NCBI RefSeq assembly: GCF_028009165.1
Contig: NC_079244.1
Span: 3,286,001-3,350,000 of the forward strand
Length of the DNA: 64,000 nt
Direction of reading: 5' to 3'
DNA from: Akanthomyces muscarius
Taxonomy: Eukaryota > Ascomycota > Sordariomycetes > Hypocreales > Cordycipitaceae
A program made the position numbers and the translations under genes. Each line of letters starts with the position of its first letter. Position 1 is the first letter of the stretch. The notes under the pieces were generated by a model that worked only from the letters and a program-made list of their open reading frames with translations, ran no database searches and was not told the origin of the DNA. Of the stretch, positions 23,116-35,012 are shown in pieces.

Positions 23116-23159
23116 GGCCAGCCAAGCCTCAGGTACCTTGTTAAGGTACCTCGCTGGCC
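23116..23159. repeat. Inverted repeat / hairpin built on AGGTACCTT
   Basis: AGGTACCTT (23131-23139) and its complement AAGGTACCT (23143-23151) are separated by GTT. Outer arms GGCCAGC (23116-23122) and GCTGGCC (23153-23159) are also complementary, so 16 of the paired positions can form an interrupted stem. It is not followed by a T-run and no gene ends here, so a bacterial-type terminator is excluded. Confidence 0.75.
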
Positions 23160-23370
23160 TCGGGGCCTCCCTCCATATGGGCTTGTTAGAGGTCCGGGGA
23201 AGCAGAGGCCGCTGTGGAGTCGCCAACGTTAGCACCCAAGGTAGGTACCTAGGGGAGGGAGGTGGGGGAGCCTGGGGAAGGCAAGATTCTAGGTAGGTTG
23301 GTAGCGCGCCCCGGCCGCCATCAGCGCCTGAAACCGCCTGAGGTACAGCGCTGCCTCCACTGTTGGTACT

Positions 23371-23386
23371 GACTAGGTACCTAGTC
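23371..23386. repeat. Perfect 16-bp palindrome centred on GGTACC
   Basis: GACTAGGTACCTAGTC equals its own reverse complement. It belongs to the set of AGGTACCT-type motifs in this gene-poor stretch. Confidence 0.85.
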
Positions 23387-24340
23387 CACCACTGCCACTG
23401 CCCGCTACCAGACTGTTATAACCCGCTGAAACAGTACCCAAGCAAGGTACCTACAGAGAGGTGAGGTAGGCAGGGCATTCGAAGCACCGACACAATCATC
23501 CACCTCAGCATCTCGCCTCCCTGCAAACTTGCTTGATAGCATCAACGCCCCGACCACGCCGTCATTTCCTTCGACACAACTCTCGCTGGGCTCATGCCAC
23601 CGCTTTCCGGCGTCCCCGGATTCCCACCTCGCTGGGACAAGCCCGGGACGAGGAATGACTCTGCTTCCACTCGTCAACCCGGGGTCCGGCACTCGCCCTC
23701 CTCCGCACCATTTGCTCGCCATCATGCCAATCAATGTGAGCAGCGCCTCCCGCTCGCTCCTCGTACCCGAGCGAGCAATCAACACGGCGTGGCTTGTTCT
23801 TTTACTGTGCCGAGGAAAAGGAAAAGCCTTTACCTTTTCTGGGATTTGTTACTTTTACAAAAGTCCCTTTTCATTCGGCGATTCCGCCCATGCTAGCTGG
23901 GGTCTGGTTCGGTAACACTACTCCGTACCAGTAACAGTGACACGACCCCAAGCACGCTCTCCCCCAACAAACTCGGCCCCAGCCAGCCGCTGGACAAGTC
24001 CTTCTTGAAGCCACGTATCCCCCCTAGGTACGCAGCATGATACTTTTCAGCTGGGACAACAATAGAAGCAGACAAACATTGCAAATACAGTGCAACCGGA
24101 AAGAGGCCACCTGCATGTCCAGCCAGCCTCCGACTTCTGCACAAGAGATGATTGTGCGCCGCGTATTTTTCAGCCCAAACGGACCGGCAACAAAGAAGGA
24201 CGGGACAAAAAGCAGGGCACAGATCAGCATGGGGGAGAAAAGTAACCTTTCCGCTTCCGAGACAGACAAGTTGCCCATTACCCCATGTGGCCCAAGCAGG
24301 GAAGCAAGCAAGCCAGCAAGCCCTTGCCGAGGGAAAAAAG

Positions 24341-24381
24341 AAAGAAGAAGAAGAAGAAGAAGAAAAAAAAAAAAAAAAAAA
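24341..24381 (+). repeat. (GAA)n followed by A-tract
   Basis: About seven GAA units run into an unbroken run of 19 A ending at 24381, directly followed by GGTACC. Simple purine repeat. Confidence 0.85.
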
Positions 24382-25442
24382 GGTACCGATCTGGTGCCTG
24401 AAATTACCACCCTGAGCAGTGTCATGCCACGGCCCGCCGGCCCCGGCATTAGACTCCCCATTGTTCTAGAATAACCAGCACCAAGCAAGGTAAATTAGTT
24501 ACAGTACTCCGCCCAATGCCAAGCCATCTTTGCACGTAACATGGCGTCCCCCCTGTATTCTTCAGACGACACGAGGTAACAGTGTGTGTGCCTTGATACT
24601 GGCGTCGCCCGTGCAAGTCGTGGTGCCGGCAGCCAGCCCGTCACAATAGCCGTCGCATGGATACCTAGGTTGCCAGGTAGACGCTGCCCTACCAGTGATT
24701 CACGCTTCTTGTGTGCAACCGTGACATGCAGCCCAGCTCGTTCCCCCTCCCTCTGTGCAACTTCGATCGACCGCTGCCCTGCTCCAGGCCGACGACGGCT
24801 GAAGCCACATCGAATCGGGCACCTGGGCAGCTTGGGTGCTTGGGAAGCCATCACACCGCCCTTGGAAGAGCGGCCGATCGTTCAATCGTAGATCCCGCCA
24901 CGACATGGCCACTTGCATTGCGCCAGAGGAGAGAGAAAACAAACTCGAGCAAGGGTCAAAAAGAGGGAAAGGATCAGCCAGAAAAGAAAGCAAAAGGATC
25001 AAGAATCTGGAATTCGAGTTTAGACATTTGGGGCGCGCCCGGGAACGCTAGCCACATGTGCCGCTGCGGCTGCTTTTTCCCCAGACTCGGCCCGCTGCGT
25101 ACGCTGGAGTAGCGGGTAGGATCTGTCTCGAACAAATCTCTGGGACGGGAAGAACGGATTCTGCTGAAATTACTGCATTCTTCATGAATATGCTTTTTCA
25201 TCAAAAATCAAAAATCAAAAAAAAAAAAAAAGACCACGACGAGTCAGTTCTCGAAAGTTGTCGTCATGATGCTCGAACCTGAATGGAAAATGCCCAATGT
25301 AAATTCACCCGGGCAATTAGTCACTCGCCGGTACAAGCCCTCCGACGACTTGTCAATCCGCGATGAATTAAAAAGATGCAAAACCCGGCTGGTGATGTAT
25401 TATAACTGTGGTGTAGATGATCGAAAAAAAAAAGCCAGGATA

Positions 25443-26012
25443 ATGACAACCTCAGCAACCCTCCCCCTCGTGCCCTCCGTCCGCCGCGCCCATCCCAACG
25501 AGGCCGCCCTCCTCACCGACCTCGCCCTCGCCGCCAAAGCCCACTGGGGGTACTCCCCCTCGTTCATGGCCGCCGCCGCCGCCGAGCTCACCATCACCGC
25601 CTCTGACATTTCCCAGTACGACATCCACGTCGCCGTCCTCCTCTCCCCGTCAGAGCCCTCCCCCCCCGTCGGCGTCTACCGCCTCACGCCTCTGGCTGCC
25701 GCCGACGGGGACGGGTTCGACGGCGAGCTCAGCTACCTCTGGGTCCACCCGTCGCGCATCCGCCACGGGCTCGGCAGCCTGCTGTGGGAGGACGCGATGC
25801 GGCGCGCCGCCGCCGCGGGCGTGGCCCGGCTGTCCGTCGACGCGGACCCGCACGCCGAGGGCTTCTACGTGAGGATGGGCGCGGAGCGGTACGGCGAGGT
25901 GCCGAGCAGGAGCGTGCCGGGACGGATGCTGCCGCTCATGGCGGTGGATGTCGGAAGAGCGCTCGCGGTGATTGAGGAAAGGAAGAAGGAGAAGGAGAAG
26001 AATGCAGTCTAG
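25443..26012 (+). CDS. GNAT-family N-acetyltransferase
   Basis: Transfers acetyl from acetyl-CoA to an amine; the substrate is unknown. Single exon of 189 residues starting at MTTSATLP, chosen because the family core starts about 12 residues later and the frame upstream (25266 onward) is not GNAT-like. A beta strand at LSYLWVHPS leads into the acetyl-CoA loop RIRHGLGSLLWEDAMRRA (motif A, R/Q-x-x-G-x-G/A type) at about 110-125. ARLSVDADPHAEGFYVRMG then matches motif B, the usual GNAT end. The C-terminal tail is Lys/Glu-rich. Very high third-position GC sets it apart from the AT-rich sequence before it. It resembles small fungal and bacterial GNATs of broad specificity. Confidence 0.88.
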   Translation: MTTSATLPLVPSVRRAHPNEAALLTDLALAAKAHWGYSPSFMAAAAAELTITASDISQYDIHVAVLLSPSEPSPPVGVYRLTPLAAADGDGFDGELSYLWVHPSRIRHGLGSLLWEDAMRRAAAAGVARLSVDADPHAEGFYVRMGAERYGEVPSRSVPGRMLPLMAVDVGRALAVIEERKKEKEKNAV

Positions 26013-26276
26013 TCAAGGCAGAAGCTGAATACTGGTATAGATTTGCAGGAAAACAAGGCAACACGACGGGTATACTTTCAAGAATTCATCAAATTGAACA
26101 GACCGAAAAAACTCCATAATCTCTATATATCGAGCTCGTGCTATGCGCAACAGAAGCCGAGTAGCCTAATCATATGCATCAAATCAAATCGACCCCCCCA
26201 CTTTCCTTTTAAAAGCGAAGCTCTGACGTAAACACGCGAAAAGAAACATGCTCAATCAAATGCACATGTCAACATC

Positions 26277-28938
26277 TCAGCCCCTCGGCGTGTTGGCTGC
26301 AGCAGCAGTCGTCGATTTTGATTTCTTTCGCACGGGATACACGTCGTTAAAGTTCATGGCCACGCCCAGGAACCGCATCTCCACATCCGGCTGGTACGCC
26401 AGGTCGCTCAGCAGCGCGCTCAGGCGCACACCAAACGACCGGCCCAGATGCTGCAGCCGGTCACGCAGCGCGGGAAACTCAGACGCCGGCACCCTGTCGG
26501 GCATCGACATGCCCGCGTCGTCCGCCGCTGCCGCGCTGCCGCCAGCTCGCGAGCGGCTGCGTGCAGCCTCCTCCTGGTACTGTGAAAACTCAGTGACACT
26601 CCAACCGTACAGGCCGTCTACCGAGTCACGGTACTCGAGCATCAAGCGCAGCAAGCTCGCCAGCTGCATGAGATACGTCGTGCGATCATGCTCCTCCGCA
26701 CCAGACGACGCTGGGTGACGCTTCCTGGGGCCCAAGAGGCCCTTTTGCGTGATGTCGTCCATGTACTTGCTGTGGGCTTTGATGAGGTCGTCCAGAGTGC
26801 AGTCCTCCTTGTGGATGTGCTTCTGCAGCTCGCCCCACGAAGACTCAATGACCTCAAAGAGGATATAGTACTGCAGCTGGCCGATGAAGTGAATCATTTC
26901 AGCGAGAGCGGCGCGCGTCGTCTTCCAGGTCTGCAGAAACTCGGGGTCCGCGTTTCGCAGCACACCTCGCGACCCAGTCATGCACCGTCTCCAGGTGGAG
27001 AGCAGGGCAAATTCCACGTGCTTAATTCTCCAGAGAAAGTTGAAAACCTTTAGGTACTGTCGGTTGCCCCATTCCGTCACGACCACGTCCACTGGCGCCG
27101 TAATCTTGTACTCCAGTGTAAAGCAGTCCCAGCCGAGGTCGCCATGCGAAAGCTGGAGCATGCGAGCATCGAGACGGCGAAGCACTTCTGGTGAATCGTA
27201 TTGCGCGTTGGAGCCGCGGATGGCGTGTTCAAGCTGGGCTGTGAGAGTGTGGCGGAACTGCGCTCCGGCTGGCCGATTCAAAGTTGCAGCCAGGGATTCC
27301 ATGAGCAGCGCGATAAAGTCACCCTGACCAAGCAAAATATAGTTTTTCAGGGCCTGTAGGTGATCAAAGAGCTGGAATTTGTTGGCCATGAGATCCATAA
27401 GTCGCTTCATCGTTGTCTTGTGGGCTTCATCAATCCATGCTTCAATGGTAGCGGTGTCGCCATAGCGCAGCTCTTTCGACGCCGCTCGCGAATAGTTTTC
27501 TACCCAAAGAGCGTCGCCGCAGCTGTGTCGAATAAAATTGAGAGACTTTCCAATCAAAAACACCTTTTGGGCAAAGTCTGATGTCATTATGCTGGGAATC
27601 AGATCTTCAGCAACCTCATACTTATCTTCCCATACGTTGCTACCGCCCTTGAGCTTTGCTGAGTCGGGCTTGCCCGTTTGTTCTCGCACAAAGAATTCTT
27701 GGTAGGGATCAGACAGCTCTCCGTCGTATATCCAATGCCGTAGAATATCGTAAAGCGGCCGAGTACAAGTTCCAAGTAGCCGCTCTGCAAAGGTCGAGAC
27801 AATAGGGTCGCCGTGAGTTGCCGCGAATCCGTGAATCAATGATATTATTTGGCCGCCACGCTTTCTCTTGGACTCTTCTGCCACCATACTCATCAGCCGC
27901 AATCCCATCGTAGCCTCTCTTGTCCACATTACACAGCGTTTGAGGGTAATCCCAGCCTTGCCAATACCACCACGAGGCGCGTCCATATCCACCGACGCCA
28001 GCGCACGGCGGATTTGGGCCTCCAGCGTCGCGATGAGAGTCAAGTATGCTCGTAACTCTGCGCCGATGCTAGACCGCAAACTTTGGCCCATTAGGCCGCT
28101 GGCTGGGGTTTTACAAAATGCGTCTAGCTGGCGGTAAAGAAGTGACGGTTCAGCTAGTGCGTGGAGAATCGATACCAATGGCAACGGGAGAGTAGGAGGC
28201 AGTGCCAGTGTGTCTGGGCCAGAAAACGGCAATGTAGTCGAAGAAAGCCCCTGGAGGGTGAACGGAAGATCGCGCAAGAGGGCCATTTCTGGAGGATTCA
28301 GTTCGGAATAATTCGCCTCGAGTGCGTCCTGCAACGAAGCATCCCGTCTTGCACCATCGCCATGCCTTGAGGCTGCAGATGGTGTCGGTCTGGAAGCATC
28401 TGGCTGAACCGATTCCCTGTGTGGAAGTTCGTCATATTTTGAAGTGGGCGTGACTGGTGTTTTGGCTCGTTCTCTTTCTTGGCGCTTCGTAGCTTCGCGA
28501 TTGACGGCTTCTCTGTGGTTGGTGGCAGATGACTTGACAGGGCTGAGAGGTAGAGGCTCTGAAGGGTCTGGCGAGTCGGAGAGGTGGTATAATAGCTGCA
28601 AAATGGCCGATTTTTGCTCTAGAACTGGCACGGCAAGAAGGCGAGAGTATAAATGCGAGAATCGGAGCGCTTGGTTGGGATTCGTCTGTATGAGTTTGCG
28701 CTTGATTATATCTGACGCATATGTCACGTCTGAAGATACGGTCGCGTTGGAATATCTGCAAGGTCAGATGATGCTAGACAGATGCGGAAAAACTCTCTTA
28801 CTTTCGGAGACTATTTTTAACAAACTCGAAATGTCTCTCGTGCTGCTCCTGCACCTGTTCTTCCGAGTCGTTTGGATCGATTGGGATCAGGTGGTTAACT
28901 AGGCCGTCGATGGCGTTGGCTATTTTCTCGGAGGACAT
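26277..28938 (-). CDS. GCP3: Gamma-tubulin complex component GCP3 (Spc98/Alp6)
   Basis: Core subunit of the gamma-tubulin ring complex, nucleating microtubules at spindle pole bodies. Exons 28938-28802 and 28755-26277 (46-nt intron) give 871 residues. Exon 1 encodes MSSEKIANAIDGLVNHLI and a helical Glu/Gln-rich stretch; splicing continues as RKYSNATVSSDVTYASDII. After a Ser/Pro-rich linker (about 90-190) come the N-terminal GRIP1 region (LRDLPFTLQGLSS onward) and the C-terminal GRIP2 region, which binds gamma-tubulin (DCFTLEYKITAPVDVVVTEW onward). The WIYDGELSDPYQEFFV phrase is typical of GCP2/3/4 proteins. GCP3 is preferred over GCP2 by overall resemblance to Alp6/Spc98. The gene is head-to-head with ADA1. 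Confidence 0.9.
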
Positions 28939-29447
28939 GTTTGCATCGCTGTTGTGAAGGGACGCCTACGCCTCTTGGCATTTATAAAAGCGAGTTTGAG
29001 TAGGGACGCATGCAAAAGGGCGCGGCAAAGACGATTTATCGCCCGCTTGTAGAGTTGACGTTTATGAGACGCGACACCAGCACGCGCTCTGGCGGGGGAA
29101 GGTGGGATGTATGGAGTTTTGGGTGGGGTACCAGCTACAGCCGCCGACACGGGAAATTGGCAGTGACACCAGGTATCGCTACTTTTACCACTAGCGTTCT
29201 CCCTGCAGCACCCGTCTCTCGGCAGAACTTAGACTTCACTCCGCCGACTGACATCTTCCCCTGCGTAGACCCCAGACGAGTCGTCATCAACGACCTGCCC
29301 GCGCAATGCCCCGGCCATCGATCTGATTCCCGAATCGCAATCGCATGACCCTGAGCAATTATTTTATGCATCTCATGACCCCTCCTGCGCGCTGCGCGTC
29401 GCCTCTCCGCCGCACGCGATTCCATCGCTAAAGCCCCCAATATCATC
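28939..29447. promoter_or_regulatory. Shared divergent promoter region of GCP3 and ADA1
   Basis: The 509 bases between the two start codons contain no supported gene and must hold both promoters and leaders. No sharp TATA box is evident. Confidence 0.6.
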
Positions 29448-30930
29448 ATGCCCGACATCGATCCCGCGGCGCTGAGTCGCCCATCGAATATTTCAACCCC
29501 GCTGCTATCAACAAAATCTCTATCAAGTTTTGGAAGCGCACAAAAGGCCAAGTCTAGCCAGATTCCTGGGCGAATCGACCTTGAGCCTCTCTACAGCGAA
29601 CTGAAGCAAGCCATCGGCGCCGAGCACTGGCAAATATACAAGGAAGCCACAACAGAGTTCTTCATCGGTAGGGACTTGCCACGCATCAAAAAAACACATC
29701 TTTCTTCTTTTTCTGACAATCCATGCAGGTAGCCTTAATCAGAATGAGTACTCGGAACGAATCGACCCGATCATCGCCGGACAAAATGGAGAGAAGGACC
29801 ATTTACACAACCAACTCATCGCTGCCATTTATGGCAACGTCACGAGGGAAATGCCTGACCAAGGCCTGGCACCCTGGGTCAGCTCTAATGATAAGCCGAC
29901 TGCCAGCGCCAGCAAGACCGTCACCGGCGATGCCGCAGAGCGCCGTTTAAAGGGCGATGTTATGCAGCTGCCCGCGAGAGATAGACGGCGCATCAAAGAT
30001 TTGACGCACAACGAGGTTCGTGTTCCTGGAGGCTATGAAACTCTCGTGTAACCTTTCTGACCTTTGGTGACAGTTCGATATCAACGAAAACCTCTCAAGC
30101 ATATTCACGGAATCCCGGCGCAAGACACCACAAGATGCATCATCAAGTGCTCCTGGTGGTATTAACAATATGAGTACGACAGGGAGCTCGCAATCACAAA
30201 TCCAAATGCTAACGATTCCGCAGATTTTGAACTAGAGATTCGAAAACGATTTACGCAACCGCTCGCTATAGAGTCTGGCGAATTCCCCGATGTCGGCGTC
30301 ATTACCAGCCGCATGCTTCCCTTTTGCTACGAAGCCGGCCTTCCGAGCGGCCATTCTGCAGAAGCACCCCAATTAATGTCAATCGCCACAGACGCGTTTA
30401 TCAAGGAGATGCTCACGCAGGTATTTGCTCGCACAAGAAGCAATGGCCCCGGAGATTCAGGGAGTGCCGGCTACGGAGTGGGCACGCAATGGATACAAAC
30501 TCACAACTATAAGCGCCAGCTACATCTCGAAGAGGAGGCTGCGCACCGCGGAGAGCTTTCACGCGACAAGGCTGGCTTTCTGCCTGTAGAAGCGCGAGCC
30601 GCGGGAGAGCAAGGCCCGTTGTGCATGGCAGATGTCCGTGTCGCTTTGGAGATTGCAGACTCTAGCATGTCCCAATTTCCCATCCTCATGCGCCAGATAT
30701 TGTGTGGATATCGCGAAGGCGAACTAGAAAACTGGAATGATCATGCCTGGATCGATGGCTATGAACCAGGCCATGTGGACGAGTTGACAAATGGCTACGA
30801 CTCATCTGTACTTGTCAACGGAATGGACCCCATGGATATCGACATGGAAATCGGCTGGGAAGGTGCAGAAGACAGTGACACGGACATGCTCGATGGCATG
30901 CTCGATGGATGCTTGGCCGTCGGGTCATAG
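29448..30930 (+). CDS. HFI1: SAGA complex subunit Ada1 (Hfi1)
   Basis: Structural subunit of the SAGA histone acetyltransferase, where its histone fold pairs with Taf12. Exons 29448-29667, 29729-30015, 30074-30173 and 30224-30930 give 437 residues. The N-terminal segment [19 protein letters not shown] and [20 protein letters not shown] is the conserved Ada1 helix pair. A basic linker ([10 protein letters not shown]) precedes the histone-fold-like region beginning at about residue 205. [19 protein letters not shown] and [20 protein letters not shown] are signature phrases of the fungal family. The C-terminus is strongly acidic ([19 protein letters not shown]). All three introns are 50-61 nt with standard signals, and joining them restores family continuity. 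Confidence 0.88.
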
Positions 30931-33780
30931 TTTGATACGGCGCGAGCAGATGCTCAAGGTCAGGAGGCGGCGTTTAAATCCTCGATCGAGAACGACGAGC
31001 CGATAGAGCAAGATCAGATGCCTTCGGATAATATCAAGGAGGGGACGCCACCAGCCTTTCAACGAGGAGACACAACAGCGACTGAAGGCTACTTTGAAGT
31101 CCTTGGGAAAAAAAAGATTGGAGCTGTGCCGCCAGGCTACCAACAAGGGGACAAAACAAATGAAATAAGTTGTTCCGGGATGGCTGAGGGGTTACGGAAG
31201 AAAGCTGGCTCTCAACCAATATTGCATGGCGGAAGGGAGGCAAGCATTGCGAAGAGCACGAGGAAAAGAAGAAGGATAGTCACTCCGGAGAAGAACCCAA
31301 GACACAGTGTGTCGATGGGAGTGGCTTGACAGAGTTTTTGGCGTTTACTCTTGGTAGTTGTCATTTTTGGCGCCTGGTCTGGGCAAAGGAAGGCACGGAT
31401 ATCTGTTTGTCTTTTGCATTGGCATGTGTGGCGATGAGCAGGCCATCGAGTCTGCCGGACCGACATGACTACCTGGCGCGTGTTTATTTCTTATGTGGGA
31501 GGTGAATTTTTTTTTTTTTTTTGGATTTGATTCCCTGTATAGTTGGAATGTGCAGAGTACTTGCAAGATGGCGAGAAAGGGCGTTTTCTTTACTGAGTTT
31601 CACAAGGAGCGGGTATGCGGGGCATGGAGCAAGGACGGGAAGGCTCAGTCTACTTGTATGTTTTTCCAGGGTTGAATTTTTGGGGTTTCTCTGTATTTGT
31701 ATAAAGAGCAGCTATACCCTCGGAGCTATTGATCATTATTGTAGTACAATTGGGACTAATATGCTATGTTGGCTAAATGTGGCTTATGTTTGCTGTTCGT
31801 GAGTGGAATGTGGATGGTACCCACCAGCCGATTCTAAATGCGTCCTCATGCAAGAATGACAACTAATAACACTAGAAGCAGAGACTTGTGGTTTGGAAGA
31901 AGCTAGCAGGGTGGACGGGCAATGGACAACGGGGAAGCAAGCACGCAAGGTCAAGATGCGGTGGGCGATGAGGTGGTGGTGGTGGTGAGGATAACGCGGC
32001 TAACCAATCCCGGAAGAGACGTGGAAGCTAGAGGGCCGATTCTGGCGGGCGCCACAGGGAGTACCTACAGTGGTGCAGGGGCGTTGTCGATTGCATTAGA
32101 CTGGCCTGACTGGTACTTAGGTAGGTACGTACGTCGGGGTTGTGGGATTTCCACACAAGATGCTGCATATAGCGTCAAGAAAGGACAGCTGTTTATAAGT
32201 CGTTCGTTCTAAGCAAGTACGGCGCTGACTTGCTCGTAGGTATGCACTCTTGCATCGAAAACAGCTGTGGTGGTGTACCGACAGGGTGCTGCAGGGCTCC
32301 CTGTGCTTCTGCCGAACTGGCCGCAACGGGCCAATGGGGGGTGCGGCCACCCGGTGACGGAGGAGCCGCAGAGTGGCCCGTGCGCGATTCTAGAAAGCTT
32401 CTGTCCATCTGCCCTTTGTGCCCCGACTTTTCGACAGGATGGCAGCTGTCGAGACAGGTCGCGGCGTGTCGTCGCTGTCGAGGCTCGAGAGAGGATGGTT
32501 TTGAATGAGACAAATATTCACCTCGTATTGACAGTCGGGGCGCTTTGAACCAGTCAAGTAGTCATCACACCATCTAGAAAATTTCCCGTGTCCTCCCTCG
32601 TACGTCCTCGAGTTCCTGACCCAAGCGAAGCTGCGACCCTGCCTACCATCTGCCTACCATCTGCCTGCCCTCCAGGAGCATTGACCACCCCCGCCCCGCT
32701 GTTGCCGCTCTCCATCTCCGTCATTTGCCCTGGCTCGAACCAGTCTCTGCCTGTCGCTGCTAGTCTTGTCCCATCTCTGCGCTTTCCTACAGCCACTTTG
32801 CCCCCCCAAAATCACCCCATTGTAGCTTCACAACTTCCCTCTTTCGCCTCACTCTCTCACTCCCCGCAAACCCTTCCTCTTCCCCTTGTTGTTCCCTTTT
32901 CGACCGTCAGTGTCTTTTGTGTTGCGTCATCCTCTGGCCCCCGCGACCTCTCGTAACGGCCATCTAATCATTACCTCTACCGTTTCATCTTGCTCTTTTT
33001 GCCGGCTTGGAGACTGGTGAACTGAGGTACCCCTCTTCGTCCACAGCTCCGCCACATCGCCTTGCCTTTCAGGAATCGCAAAAGCCTACAACTACTCCTT
33101 TTCCTTTTGCATTGCAGTCTCTGGTCCCGAGCCATTCACTGCGGCATCGCTCGACATCGCCATCTTGTCGCTGCGCAATTTCTTCTGTAAGTGCGCCTCT
33201 TCCTCGTCGTGACCCCGCACACCTGGCTCTCGAGAGCTCCCCATGTACTCTCCCGTCGAACACTTGCCAGATCGAAGACATCCAAGCCACCGCAGCACAG
33301 ATTTTGTCTCATGGCAGTTGAATTTCGTCGCTGTGCACAGCATGGCGCTGTGTGGTGCAATGGTGGATAGGCGCTCCAGAGATCGACTTGCCGAGCGCCT
33401 GCCATGTCCCCGCACCCGTCAACGACCGCCTTGGAAAAGGCGATGCGGGATTACATGCCACGGGCACGCATACATCTTCCAAGCTTTGGTTCGATGATCT
33501 ACATCATCTCTTCAACTAGGAGAGATGGGTCTACCCTGACATTGAATTGGTGCCAGCAGTCCCCTTATTTGAACCGTCAACTGGCCTGGCACCATATCAC
33601 CACATCCCATCACTACATCAACACGCGAAGAAATGCTAATTTGCCCAATTGCAGGGTCGATCCAATTGCCAGACACTTCGGACACAACCACCGGTCGCAG
33701 TTCACACTGAGCTCTTCGCGACCGCAGCCGTACAGCTACAGCTCTTCCCACGCCTCATCACCAACGACCCGATTTCAGTC
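30931..33780. other. Intergenic plus long leader of the PKA regulatory subunit gene
   Basis: No supported coding frame. It holds the ADA1 3' region, a T-tract (31508-31522), a TAGGTAGGTACGTACGT motif near 32119 and, from about 32.6 kb, a long C/T-rich stretch typical of fungal promoters and 5' UTRs of highly regulated genes. Confidence 0.5.
33188..33654 (+). other. Possible 5' UTR intron of the PKA regulatory subunit gene
   Basis: A strong donor GTAAGTGC at 33188 and an acceptor AATTGCAG ending at 33654, with GCTAAT about 20 bases before it, fit a 467-nt leader intron. The interval contains several short upstream ATG frames that splicing would remove. No transcript evidence is available. Confidence 0.35.
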
Positions 33781-35012
33781 ATGTCTGGCGCTTTCACGAG
33801 TCCCTTCGGCGCCAACGCCAATCCTTTCGGTGGCGATCGATCCCAACCCGATACGATGAACCGAGTCATCGAAGAGGAAGAGCAAGACACTGTCGCTTCC
33901 CCCACAACAGGCAGCTTTGTCCCCGGAGCTTCTGCTGGCTTCTCCAATGTATTTGGCGGCGATGCTTCTGGAGATACGCCCCCCACTATCCGATCGCCGC
34001 CTAACCCTGACAGCTACCCGGCTCAATACAACTTTAACAGAAGAACCTCCGTGTCAGCTGAATCGCTCAAGCCCAGCGCCGACACATACGATAACTGGTC
34101 CCCACCATTTCACGAAAAGACCCCCGATCAGATCAGCCGTCTGAAGCATGCCATTGAGGGAAACTTCCTCTTTAGCCATCTTGATGACGAGCAGAGCAAC
34201 CAGATTCTTGGAGCTCTCGTCGAAAAACCGATTCCTGCCAAGGACATCAAGGTAATTAGCATGACACGCTCCATCCAAAATACAAGATAGACTATACTAA
34301 CGATACCCAGGTGATTAGCCAAGGTGATGCCGGTGACTATTTTTACGTGGTCGAAAAGGGTTCCTTCGACGTCCATGTCAACTCGACAGGCACCATCGGA
34401 CCTGGTCCTGAGGGTATGGGCAGCAAGGTTGGCACTATTGAAGCTGGCGGCTCCTTTGGTGAGCTTGCTCTCATGTATAATGCCCCTCGTGCCGCGACTA
34501 TTGTTTCTGCCGAAGGTAACTGCACCCTCTGGGCTCTCGACCGTGTCACCTTTCGCAGAATCCTGATGGAATCCACTTTTGCCCGCCGACGTATGTACGA
34601 GAGCTTCCTCGAGGAGGTTCCCCTCCTCTCCTCGCTCACCCCATACGAGCGATCCAAAATCGCCGACGCTCTCGAGACTCAAAAGTTTGCCCCGGGTGCT
34701 GTCATTATTAAGGAAGGCGACCCTGGCTACTCTTTCTATCTGCTGGAAGACGGCACCGCCGATGCGTACAAGGGTGATACCAGCAACAAGGTGCTGCAAT
34801 ATAAAAAGGGCGATTTCTTTGGCGAGCTGGCTCTGCTGAATGATGCTCCACGAGCTGCTAGTGTTGTTGCCACCACGGACGTCAAAGTTGCCACTCTTGG
34901 CAAGAATGCTTTCCAGCGACTACTTGGTCCCGTGGAAGGTATTCTGCGCCGTACAAAGTACCAGGGAGTCAAGGCTGGCGTGGAGGAGATGGACCCCTTG
35001 TCCCGCGATTAA
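33781..35012 (+). CDS. pkaR: cAMP-dependent protein kinase regulatory subunit
   Basis: Holds the PKA catalytic subunit inactive until cAMP binds. Exons 33781-34251 and 34311-35012 (59-nt intron) give 390 residues. The pseudosubstrate site RRTSVSAE (RRTS at 87-90) has a phosphorylatable Ser, as in type II subunits. cAMP pocket A has the phosphate-binding cassette FGELALMYNAPRAA (206-219) and pocket B FGELALLNDAPRAA (327-340); the key Glu and Arg of both are intact. The first 86 residues are Gly/Pro/Ser/Asn-rich with MSGAFTSPFGANANPFGG at the start. I see no docking/dimerisation helix bundle like that at the N-terminus of yeast Bcy1. Neurospora-type regulatory subunits, as I recall them, share this layout. 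ATG 33781 is the first codon with family resemblance; the frame upstream is leader. Confidence 0.96.

Larger units (their letters stand above)
21283..25442. other. Gene-poor 4.2 kb stretch rich in AGGTACCT palindromes and A-tracts
   Basis: No frame with a recognisable domain on either strand. It contains GT/TA-rich simple sequence (21412-21423, 21770-21792), CATC repeats near 22040, T-rich and A-rich runs, and a strong concentration of TAGGTACCTA-like motifs between 22.7 and 24.7 kb. It could hold non-coding transcripts; none can be recognised from sequence. Confidence 0.5.

Noticed and set aside
23131..23151. Hairpin as a transcription terminator
   Set aside because: Eukaryotic context, no adjacent gene end and no T-run.
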